Source: Cristatella mucedo
Taxonomy: Eukaryota > Bryozoa > Phylactolaemata > Cristatellidae
Assembly: GCA_009760855.2 (NCBI GenBank)
Contig: WPIO01000478.1
Span: 1-39,039, forward strand
DNA: 39,039 nt
Direction of reading: 5' to 3'
Positions 10,130-19,624 of this stretch are shown here, piece by piece. The position numbers were made by a program, and so were the translations under genes. Under the pieces are notes generated by a model. It was not told the DNA's origin and did not search any database. It was given only the letters and a program-made list of their open reading frames with translations. Position 1 is the stretch's first letter. Each line of letters starts with the position of its first letter.

Positions 10130-11165
10130 AATCCGGTACTTTGAACTGCTTAGCGACACTGATAAATAGCTGTCAGTTGAAATTTGAACTGCCTTACTGC
10201 ACCTTCAAATAGTTTGTAGAGGCATGTTTAGTGTCCGTATATGTATGCATAGTGTGTCCTCTATTTCAATATGAACTTCATGGTACGACATGAAATGTCT
10301 TTGACGTGCTTGCAGATTTTATCAGGTTGTCAATATGAACGCCCCTATGCAAAGTTAGCTGACATTTTTTGTATAATTCATGTGTATAGCACCCAAAGAT
10401 AGCTTCATATCTATACCTATGATTAAGGCGAGTACAGCTGGTACTGCGTAATGGAGATAACGTAGTGGCTAGTCCTATGAAGTGCATGATAGAAGGCTGT
10501 GAAATGTAGATAACAAAGTGGCCAGAAGGCCTATACGAGATTCAACGAACCAAGGTAGTTTTCCCATTCTTAGTGCAAATAATCGGATGTGTGTCCTGCA
10601 ATATATTTTGAACGCTTTCAAGCAAATGGCGGGAACTTCATTGCTCGCATAGCTATGTTTTTGCTCTTTTAGTTAAAAAGCAATTCCGATGCATTACTCT
10701 CACATTAAAGATAATATAACCATTGACAACAAAATCATAAGAACAATGCAGCCATGCAGAGATTTCTCTCCAACTCAACGCGAACTGGACCGCATTTTTA
10801 GCGAAGAAGAGACGGCTCCTTACAAAGAGTTTTAAGTCACAAGGCAGATCATTGCCTACCCGTATTTTAAGCGTAAAACTGAAGAATTCTGCTACAGAAT
10901 ATTTAGTCACAGAGCACAGATTGAACCACAAATATTTTATGCTTAATACAGGCGCTGGTCTGCACGAAATATTTGCTCACTGAGCAGAGCTACGACCACC
11001 GTATTATCAAGCGTAAAACGACTGTAAGTAACGTAGAATATCGACTCACAAAGCAGGGATTGACCAGCCGTCAGTGTAATGACTACCCACTGATCTAGGA
11101 CTGCCGTCATGTACGTGCATTTACAGAGTCTTAAGTATGTATCAAAGTAGTTGCTGTGCATATTA
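10130..11165 (+). repeat. Repeat C, second copy
   Basis: This matches 37400-38170 and 7220-8000. Landmarks are CTGATAAATAGCTGTCAG near 10160, CATAGCTATGTTTTTGCTCTTTTAG near 10648, and repeated units at 10850-11060 containing GACCACCGTATTATCAAGC and GACTCACAAAGCAG. It ends just before a B-family fragment. No coding capacity. Confidence 0.55.
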
Positions 11166-11211
11166 TTAGCAAATTACAAATTCGGTACGCATATAATTCA
11201 GAAATTAGCTG

Positions 11212-11564
11212 TCTCATTTCTCCGATTAAAGACCGTCGGCGACAGAAGCTTTAGCTCTGCAGGTCCATGACTGTGGAACTGGCTTCCACACTTCTTACCC
11301 GACAACTACTCTCCTACTGCCGACTATGACATATCCTTTTCAGGGGTCCTGAGCTGCTACTTCCGTGCAACTCACTACCTCAACTGCTCTTTGACTCTGC
11401 TATGCTTCAAACTTTTTCTTCATTGCGTGAGACGAAGTCTGCTGGCTACCGAATGCGTACCAAAAGCCGCCTAAGCTGTGAGTGTGCAATGAAAAACTCT
11501 CCTGCCTAACACCCACATTGTATTTATGACTTTGTGGAGTTACAGACGGAGATACATTGCATAG
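11212..11564 (+). mobile_element. B-family 3' end fragment
   Basis: It carries the C-terminal coding remnant and 3' end: TTAAAGACCGTCGGCGACAG near 11226, GACTATGACATATCC, GAGACGAAGTCTGCTGGCTAC, and the terminal GGAGTTACAGACGGAGATAC near 11555, followed by an ATTGC-type tail. It is strongly 5'-truncated. It touches an antisense B fragment at 11560. Confidence 0.75.
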
Positions 11565-11986
11565 TCAGCTGCAGTGGCCTAATTGGTTTTTTTAGTAGCC
11601 TAGCCAAACGGGATTACCTTAGTCAAACCGAGACAGAAAAAAAGAGCTCTTTAAATCTGTTAAAAGTGGCCGTGGAAGACTGCTCCTAATCTTGGATACG
11701 GATCGCACTTGTTGTCCGGCTGTAGAAGCAGTCTTCTGAATGAAGCTTTTTAAATTTAAGTAACTGTTGGAAACGCCAAAATATCGACCAGGCAGTGATG
11801 GTCACCCGAATGCATCGCCTATTAGAAGCGCAAACCCTTCTAATCGAGACCTAAGCTCAGGGTGTCCTATGAGCAACAGTCCGGTTTCTGGTCATTTAAT
11901 TTCAGAAAGTTTTCAAATATCCACGATCGAATATCGGCAAGACAAGCATTCACTTTCCGAGTTGCTGCTGCTGATTCTTAATCTTA
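11560..11986 (-). mobile_element. B-family internal RT fragment, inverted against its neighbour
   Basis: Antisense to the central RT region of B. It matches 20175-20600 and 26600-27010: CAGTCTTCTGAATGAAGCTTTT near 11730, TTCAGAAAGTTTTCAAATATCCACG and GATCGAATATCGGCAAGACAAGC near 11925. It lacks its own 3' end. The contact with the + fragment shares CATAG at 11560-11564. Confidence 0.7.
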
Positions 11987-12039
11987 GCTATATTGAGTTG
12001 ATTTTACTCAATTAATTAGCTGGCAGCAAGCATCTTAGG

Positions 12040-12625
12040 TTTCGAGAATGGAGCCTTTACATACCGGCATAGAAATAGCCTGGTTTGTTGAGTTTTACTT
12101 GTCGCTCACTTTTAGGTCTCTTCATTCTATGGCTCCAGCCTATCTTTCAGATATACTACCCCATCAGGCAAAGCATCGTACCACTCGCTTTTCGGAATCC
12201 AACAGTCTAGAAATACCTCGTACAAACCTTAAATCCTTTGGAGACCGTGCATTTAGCTCGTATGCTCCCACAGCCTGGAATTCCCCCCCCCCCCGACCTG
12301 CATCAGAACATCCCCTGACCTGACCACATTTAAAAGAAACTTAAAAACATACCTATTTAGGACAGCATTTAGTGGGTCCTTGTGATTCGTCCTCGATGTG
12401 CTTATGCGTGCTGACACTGTTCATGCTGCCGCTAACCACATTTGCATGCTGACCCAGTGCATGTAACCCCTAACCATGTTATTCATTTTGTTTGTTTTTC
12501 AAGCATGATTTTACTTACTATTCTATTGCGTATCACTTTTCAGCAAATGTAAAGCGCCTAGAAAGAGATTAAGTTCTCTGAGGGCGCTTTATCAAGTGCA
12601 ATATTATTATTATTATTATTATTAC
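12040..12625 (+). mobile_element. A-family (L2-like) 3' end with ATT tail
   Basis: Residues from about 12100 read FRSLHSMAPAYLSDILPHQ, then PRTNLKSFGDRAFSSYAPTAWN, the standard C-terminus of L2/CR1 reverse transcriptase. The frame then breaks at a run of 12 cytosines (12283-12294). A 3' UTR follows with GTAAAGCGCCTAGAAAG, then CTCTGAGGGCGCTTTATCAAGTGC, and the tail (ATT)n at 12601-12624. This is the least decayed A 3' end in the window and is useful as the family reference. Confidence 0.85.
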
Positions 12626-13067
12626 TTAGTCTAACGGATCGTGGGTTGAAGTTGACTTGTGGGTAATTATTAGTAGCCTACCACGGAGATGGGCTTCAAG
12701 GCTAACGTGCTAACTGAAATACCCAACGACCATAAGCTAATACTGCATACAGTTAACGAGTTACAAATAAGATTCAGCTATATTCTCATTTGAATAAACT
12801 GACTGCCGAGCCAAACACACATAAAGACACTTAAAGCGTCAACCACTACTAGTTGTAGGTTCACAAGTACTCGAGCTCAGTCTCCCAGCTACAAGCCTAG
12901 CAACAAGTAAGCTGTGTCTTCTTGTAAAAATGGATTAAATCAAAGCTTGTTTATTTATCATTACAAGCTTTATTTACGACATTTACTTGTTTGTCTCCTA
13001 GTCACTTTGCACGTGATCGCGAAGTTTCAAATGCTCTAAATTTATTCAGCCATGGTTTTCAAGACAA
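12626..13067. other. Unassigned sequence
   Basis: Nothing recognisable lies between the A element tail and the TA microsatellite: no open frame with support and no repeat match noticed. Confidence 0.35.
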
Positions 13068-13081
13068 TACATTGTACACTT

Positions 13082-13176
<95 letters not shown>

Positions 13177-13269
13177 TCGTATCTATATATTTCCACAGCG
13201 AGAGAGCAAAAGTATTTTAACAAAGTTTTTACATGCGATAATATCACGTGTTACATTGTAGACTTTATA

Positions 13270-13321
<52 letters not shown>

Positions 13322-13372
13322 CGTATCTATATATTTCTACAGCAAGAGAGCGAAAGTATTTAATCAAAGTGT
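13068..13372 (+). repeat. Tandem duplication carrying two TA microsatellites
   Basis: Two units share the order ACATTGTAxACTTTATAT, (TA)n, CATTCGTATCTATATATTTCC or CATACGTATCTATATATTTCT, ACAGCxAGAGAGCxAAAGTATTTxAA. The TA tracts are 13082-13173 and 13273-13317, so the units differ mainly in tract length. Long Ile-Tyr open frames across them are microsatellite artefacts. Confidence 0.75.
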
Positions 13373-13373
13373 T

Positions 13374-13712
13374 CAGCTGCCGAACGGGCTGTGGCCTCAC
13401 AAGAAAGTAGAAGAAATGGATGTAGGGACCGAACGGCTACGACGTGAAGCGTTTACGAAATATCAAAGATCCATCCTTTGGTCACCTCTGGGAATGGGGA
13501 ACAAAAGCTCGAACAGCCATTCGCAACATATGACAGGCATCACTTTTTATGAGTTCTGCCATAAAAATTCAAAAGACCGAACGGAGTTGAATCAGTTTAT
13601 CAAGAGAGTAACTAAGAAAAAGATAAAACTGTGTTTCCACAAAATTTCATTCGGCAATACGTACGAGAAAGATGGTGAGGGTTGCACTAACGTTCCTGAT
13701 GAAGAGGAATAA
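13374..13712 (+). CDS. Orphan open frame, possible terminal exon (unrecognised)
   Basis: One frame stays open for 113 codons after the TA repeat and ends at TAA (13710-13712). The product is hydrophilic and mixed in charge, with a Lys-rich stretch (KRVTKKKIK) and an acidic end (PDEEE). Its base composition is less AT-rich than its flanks. The frame runs upstream into microsatellite, so the true 5' limit is unknown; AAAG or CTACAG near 13340-13370 could serve as an acceptor. No domain is recognised and there is no paralogue in the window. It may equally be a chance frame or a transposon remnant. Confidence 0.25.
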   Translation, partial: QLPNGLWPHKKVEEMDVGTERLRREAFTKYQRSILWSPLGMGNKSSNSHSQHMTGITFYEFCHKNSKDRTELNQFIKRVTKKKIKLCFHKISFGNTYEKDGEGCTNVPDEEE

Positions 13713-14779
13713 TGTCAACACGAGTGGTTACGATGAGTCATTATATCGTCCAGTTCACTAAGTGATTAAATGAACTACTTTTTCCTAGAACTTCATTTCA
13801 AAGGATGACTGCCTCACTATCGGCTTATACCTCTCAATATGGAATGCATGCAAATACACACAGGCACCTATACATACGAGGTCACACATACACTAACATA
13901 ATCATTAGCAGATGCATCCAAACACGAACGTAGAGGCAAGCACCTATAGGTGCATAGGTTTTTAACTCAGAATACGAGAAATCGGAAGTTTACTTTATAA
14001 CGTTGGTGCAATCATTTTAATGTGACCGCATTCTTGTTCTAATTCCAAGCTCTTAAAATGAAAACTTGCAAATTTATAATTTGTTCTATTCGATTCAACC
14101 TGTACCCGTATTCCAATGGTATAACTGTATTAGCGTTTTTCCTAATGAGAGTCAGCGGAACCTGATCTTAATAACTGCTGAAGAATCCTTTTCCACAGTG
14201 CTAATTGACTACTATTTTACGAAGAGTCCTATACTTCTAGAAGTACTTTCCACATGGTCAGGTATGTCTTATTTTCTGCCAGAGGCAGGTGCCAGTATAC
14301 ACAAGTTGATGTCTCACGAACAGTGATTGGCAAGATACGATCTAAGAGAAAGTTACGGGGATAAAAAGTTAAAAAGGATTGATAAAAAACCAGTACAATC
14401 AAAAGACAGCTTTATTCGTATTTAAAAGAAAAATACATCGGCTAATATAATTGCAAAACGTTGTATTGATACACGAGAATGTTGTCGAAAAGTAAAAACA
14501 CGTCAGTATTTAGCTAATTCAAGTCGTTAGGTCTAGCGTCCCTTTCCGTTACCACGTGAGTACACTTGTTGATATATACAATAATTCTTGGCTGGAAAGT
14601 GTCAAGCATGTCAACTTATATATTTAAGAACCTGATCGCTTATTTAACTGCTGTAATTTTCTGGTGAACGTCGGTGCTGCGTTTACAGGTCGCTAGGACT
14701 TGCAGCTGATTCAGTTCTTTGGCTTTCAACGCTCGCCCACGAACATCTGTGTCAGCCTGCTAATTCATTAAGCGATTGC
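13713..14779. other. Unassigned sequence
   Basis: It holds one 86-codon open frame at 14066-14326 (+) of ordinary mixed composition with no recognised motif, signal peptide or conserved copy. No repeat relationship was spotted. Confidence 0.35.
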
Positions 14780-14900
14780 AACGTATTTTCCTCAGTTCAT
14801 AACTCCTTAATGCCGGAAAGACTGTGTAGGTGTTACTCAGCAGTGTTTTGTACAGCCCTCTTACAGCCTAAGCGGCTTTCGGTAGGCATCTAGGATCGCT
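14780..14900 (-). mobile_element. B-family 3' end fragment
   Basis: The antisense landmark CAGCCTAAGCGGCTTTCGGTA near 14865 is followed (leftward) by the degenerate terminal segment with TACAGCCCTC and GTGTAGGTGTTACTCAG. Weaker similarity may extend to about 15000. Confidence 0.55.
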
Positions 14901-16196
14901 TGATCTGATGTATTGGTAAGCATGGCAAGCATTATGCATGGGAAACGATAGTAACCGTAGGCGACATTATAAGACGCGTTCATCTGAAGAAAGAAATAAA
15001 CTTGAGCCTGTTGCCAACATGTGCTGTGGATCAAATATTTGAAAACGTAATCCCTTACGACCACCCATAATAAAATCGGCACACCTAGCCATTCCACTAC
15101 CACTATCACTGCCCCAAGCCTGTGTAAGACACCATACTCAAGTCTAGAAAAGTCTGATCGTGGTCAGTGGCATATATTACTCTATCGTACTAGTATGCTC
15201 TGAATCTCTCATTGGCACTAACCTGTTATTGCCATGCATGAAAATCCCGCTCAACGGCAATGAAAATGGTGAGCAGCCCAGCTAAGTCTTTGGCTGATAC
15301 CTGAATGGCTTAGGAGATTCCATTCTGTGAGGTTTCTAAAAATTCGTCCCAATTTTATATTCATAAAGTAGCAGCAATCTTCTTTATAGTGTTGCTAAAC
15401 AGAACACATTCGCACTCTCATGGTGTGCTCGGGAGTAACTATGGCCCGTTGCTCTGAGTTGTATGTATAAAGCTCAAGATTCCAAAATCAGAGGTGCGAT
15501 TAAAATGCACATTTTCTCACTTCTCATGACGACCAAATTTTTCTGAATACGGTTTAGTATAGGTCGCAATTTATTGTCTCAACACTGAAAAGATAACGTT
15601 TTCCTATCCGGGCTAGCAGATGTACTACTCCTTATTACTACTCAAGATGTATAACTGGGACACTAGTAAACCATCAATCCTTTGCAAACCATTCCTTTCA
15701 TCTTTACACTTCTGAAGCCTAAAAATCACTCCTGACTGAGATCCTAGAATCAACTACTTTAATGCACCAAAATTGAAGCGGAGACTTAACGTGAGCTGAT
15801 TTCCTGTTTTGCAAGTGTACGTGACTTTACTATAACAATCAAGCATTCGAAGCAGCACCCTGTGTGAACTTGCTCTGCTGCTAGGCACTTCAAATTTTCT
15901 GTAAAAGATGCCGGATCGACTTGTGCGACTTCTCTGAGCAGTGGACGATTAGTTGTACATAAATCAAAGGTAAAATCAATCTAGTAACAAAGTTTTGCAA
16001 CAATACAAGGACAGTCAAAATTTCATCGAACTCAGTCAAGCTTCTATTGTAGGCAGAACCACGGCAGACACTTTCACGTGGTTCTTTCGTGATCTACATT
16101 TCGTCATATGTATGAGAAAGCCTTCGGTATACCCTAATTGGTCTAACAAATCACGATTTTTGCTGCGAGCTCAAGTTCTTTGCTGTCAGATATTGC

Positions 16197-16573
16197 TCAT
16201 GACAACAAACTTGCAATAACAGAACTACTTATCATCTTCAAACGTGTGGGTTTCTTCCTTGATTCTACATTCTCTATAATCTTAAATTTTCAGTTTTTAG
16301 TTAAATCAGAGCATGATGGAAACACGATGAACAAATGTGTTGCCAAGGCAAAATCGCTTACCTAATTGATCCAGAACTTCACTGACCAGCTGTTCCAACT
16401 GTTGTGACTCCTATTACAAGAATTTAGTTACAGCAACGTTGCCACAATCACATGTTTACTTCAAATAGAGTCATTGATTCTACTATTAAGTGCTAACGTA
16501 CTTTTTCCATAAGTTTCAGCTGCAAATGTTATGCACGAAGGCGCAAGAAGACTGCTGCACCGATTATCTTCAT
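16197..16573 (-). pseudogene. Inverted paralogue of the secreted-peptide gene, frameshifted
   Basis: The exon equivalents are 16573-16506, 16410-16362 and 16273-16197. Introns are again 95 and 88 bases and exons 2 and 3 are again 49 and 77 bases. The ATG is kept, with MKIIGAAVFL following. One base is missing from CTTTTGTGC (here CTTCGTGC), so the frame meets TAA after 14 codons. The first donor GTAAGT is now AAAAGT, with a possible GTACGT four bases on. Both AATAAA signals are lost. Exon 2 keeps EQLVSEVLD and exon 3 stays open to a TGA at the same place as the TAA of copy 1. The dibasic site is Arg-Lys, and the 18 residues after it are Lys/Arg- and Ser-rich with no C-terminal Gly, unlike copy 1. 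It is probably a recent pseudogene, though a single-base assembly error at the frameshift cannot be excluded. Confidence 0.82.
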
Positions 16574-16624
16574 TTGACCTATAATTGATAGCAAACAGAC
16601 ATGAAAAATCGAGTGATGATGATC

Positions 16625-17715
16625 TGAGGTATCTCCGTCCAAAACTCCAAAACATTGAACACTACGTGGGTGTTACACAAGTGAAGTCGGTATAGTGCTC
16701 TCAAAGCCTAAGAGGCTTTCGGTATGTATACGGTGGCCAACCGACATCCTCTCACCCAACAAAGAGAAATGGAGAAGCTTGGCAGAGTCGGGAGACTCGT
16801 TGAGGAAGTGACTCCCATGGAAGTAGCAGCTCGCGAAAGCTGAAAAAGGTGAGGCAAAGCCGGAAAGAATCAGTAGGTCGGTAAGCATCGCCGAAGCAAG
16901 CTTTACAGACTATGACCTGCAGAGCTAAGGCTTCTGTTGTCAGTGGTCTTCAAGTGGACGAATGGAATAGCTAATTTACTGTCCATAAGGGACCTGACGA
17001 CCCTACGAGGCTGAAACTAGTGAAGCAGTTTAGCCAGTTATAACGGATCTTAGCCGTATCGGGCTTTGGGGTCGCTTAAAAACTTTGCTCATTATCCGCT
17101 GATCAACCTCCAGCCACCCTAGCTCTTAGCAAAGGACAGGTGTATTCAAACGCCTCGGAATGAAAAACTAGTCTTACAGAAATATTCCAAGCCTGCCAAG
17201 GTGGCCTGTCGGCTTCTTTTGGAATACCGGTCAAAAGGGAATTGCATCACCCATGCCGAGACAGAAATATGGAGGTAGCTATTTTTATTTGCAAGCCAGT
17301 TAGAAAGGCAGGTCGTAATCCTAAATATAGATCAGACATAATGGCTGGCTGTTGAAGCAGTATTCTTAATAAAGCTTTTAAAATTGAGGCCGCCGTCGTA
17401 AGCCACACATAACCTTGGAGCACGTTGTCATGATCGCTCAACAGCATCTCCTATTAAGAAGAGGTAACCCTTTACGGCCAGCCACACGCTTAGGATGTTA
17501 TATGAGCAGTAGTGCGGTTTAATCGTCATTTTTTTCGAGAAGTTTTTTCACATCCAGGATCGAATGACGGCGAAGAAAGCATCCTGTTTATTGCCTTCGC
17601 TGCAGCGGATTCTAACGGTTTGAATGACAAATACTGCTTATTATTGTCAGCATTACCTTCATATCCTATTCCACGTCCCTTGATCTTATTTCCCACAGGC
17701 TGTTGACAGACAACT
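16625..17715 (-). mobile_element. B-family retrotransposon in the right arm
   Basis: The 3' end is at about 16630 (ATCTCCGTCC...), with AAGAGGCTTTCGGTATG near 16710, CAGTATTCTTAATAAAGCTTTTAAAATTGAGG near 17362 and CATCCAGGATCGAATG near 17551. It starts at about the same truncation point as the copy at 2095-3175. This marks one ancestral insertion copied with the duplication, not two independent ones. Frames are broken. Confidence 0.8.
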
Positions 17716-18155
17716 GTATCGTCCACAGATTTTACTGTCGAATAAATTGGGGGAAATTTGGATCTAGTATAATCTTTTCCGTGAATTGAATTAGCAACTG
17801 TGCCCTTGAGCTCTCACTGTTTATAAAATGTTCATAATCGATATGGTTGTGTTGCTAAAGTCCTCCACGAGACAACAGCTATTTCGAAACCATTAGGATT
17901 ATTTCATCTATTCAAGAAAACACATCATTTATTGAGAATTAGGCTTTTCACGTAAATAAGCGGTTTACACTAGTTATACCACTTGCCAGTCAATAAGACC
18001 AAGCATTACACTGAAAGACCCTATGTATAAGATTTTTTGTAGGTCGCGTGTTTATCAATATGCAAAGTCAGTCACGTTTTTTAACTTTAGCAAGCAAATT
18101 AGCATTGCACTTATCAATATAGCTGGTTATGAATACTGTGGCTGAATTTTACAGG

Positions 18156-18183
<28 letters not shown>
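18156..18183. repeat. (TA)n microsatellite private to the right arm
   Basis: About 14 TA units lie here. The left arm has no TA tract at the aligned position near 1650, so the tract arose or expanded after the duplication. Confidence 0.8.
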
Positions 18184-18186
<3 letters not shown>

Positions 18187-18779
18187 TGCAAGCATGCCGT
18201 CTAAAGCTTCAAGGAAGACGGTTAGACTCTCGTCATACGAAGCTATGTCCAACGTGGCACTACTAGAATTGTAAATACTTACGGATTCAGGTTTGAAGCT
18301 GTGCTTGGCCTCCTAAGTGTAGCATGTCTATGTTTCGCCACTGCATTACCTCATAGCTTATGTCAGGTGGATTTTTCTCATTTATGAAGGATAATCACCT
18401 CTTGGGCTCGTGATCGTAGCTGTGTTTTTTTCAAAATCCCCGTGAAAGTCCTGTATGCATACCTGTGGGTGACTAATATGCATAACAATCTTTGCAAGTT
18501 TAGCCTGACTCGACTGTGCACACGTTCAGATCCAACGTTTGGTTATTGCAATTATTCCAGTGAACCGCCCTGGGATGATTACAGGTAGTTTTATGATCAA
18601 GCTATCTGTACACCAATATTAGTACGAGCATACAAATTAGTTAAGGTATGTCGTGTGAGCTCAGCAATTGCTTCATTTTTCGTAACGATGTTACTCCACT
18701 CTTTTTCCGCAAGAACTACACATTGATCTAAATACGATTTCATTAACTTACTATTTTAGCAAGCAAGACTTTAGCCGAC

Positions 18780-19510
18780 CCAGGTCCTTAGACATTCAAG
18801 TACAGAGTTTAGAAAACAAGCAGCCTGAGTAACTGCTGCCTTGAAAACGAAATCTATTCATGCAACCCAAAGGTTCATATACCACGATAAAAAAAGAGTT
18901 TTTGGCATTTGCTTTTTGCAGTTTGAAAATCCTGTTACTCTTGCATGTCAATCAACTGATCCATTATTCAAAGGCACACGATTTTCCTTCCATCAGCCTT
19001 GTTTTGGCAATAAAGTTAATAGTCTTTCAATCAATTGGAACTAATAAAGCGGATTCCATATGAATCTCTCTGAACAAATTGTGTTATTTTCCAGCTTCCA
19101 GCACCCAATTGTACGGTCACGTACTTACGACTCTGTTAAGGCTAGTACGATGAAGGCAGGCATTCATCAGTGGACAAGAGGCCGACTGATTTCAAGCCAA
19201 AGCTTGGCCTTGTGGCTTGATATTCTCTGTTAGTAACTCTCATATTTACGCTTAAAATATTTGTGGTCATAGGTCTGTTTTGCGACAAGAGTGTTCCTGC
19301 GAAGCTCCCTCAGTTCCATGCTCAGAACACAATTGGTTACACTCTGCTTTGCGATTCCATATTTTCCATGTAAGGCTGTATATGTTCTGTGCTTGAAATA
19401 CTGGTAGGCAAAGTTCTGCTGTATGACTTACAATTCCTCATAGCTTACCCTCTTTTCGACTCTATAATGGAGGTTGGATTTTAGTTAATGTGCCAAAATA
19501 TTTCAAGACA
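18780..19510 (-). repeat. Repeat C fragment
   Basis: The reverse complement carries GAACTTTGCCTACCAGTATTTCAAG (near 19400), GACCACAAATATTTTAAGCGTAAA (near 19265) and CAAAAAGCAAATGCCAAAAACTC (near 18900), matching 7600-8200 in the longest C copy. Two short overlapping + open frames at 18841-19063 fall inside it and are not credible genes. Confidence 0.5.
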
Positions 19511-19624
19511 ACTACCTAATTATTGATAAACTGTGACACGGGCTACGCTATTAGTATCGTAACAGGAATAATTAAACAGCTGCATTGACACTACAATAGC
19601 AAACTTAGCTATGTACCTCCGTCT

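Larger units (their letters stand above)
15150..18625 (-). repeat. Right arm of the ~3.46 kb inverted segmental duplication
   Basis: The reverse complement is collinear with 1190-4655. Matches include TGCCACTGACCAC (near 15165-15180), GTCGATCxxGCATCTTTT (near 15915), CTACAATAxAA (3' UTR), the three peptide exons with identical intron lengths, B from its truncation point to its 3' end, and CTTGAATAGAT, ATTATACTAGATxCAA and TTCAxTGGAATAATT further out. A TA microsatellite (18156-18183) is private to this arm and accounts for the ~30-base shift beyond it. Confidence 0.85.

Noticed and set aside
10653-11161. Two minus-strand frames of 92 and 72 codons
   Set aside because: They lie within repeat C, are not open in the other C copies, and show no domain.
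12991-13410. Long Tyr-Ile frames over the TA repeats
   Set aside because: They are translations of (TA)n microsatellite, present in more than one frame, with no coding signal outside the repeat.
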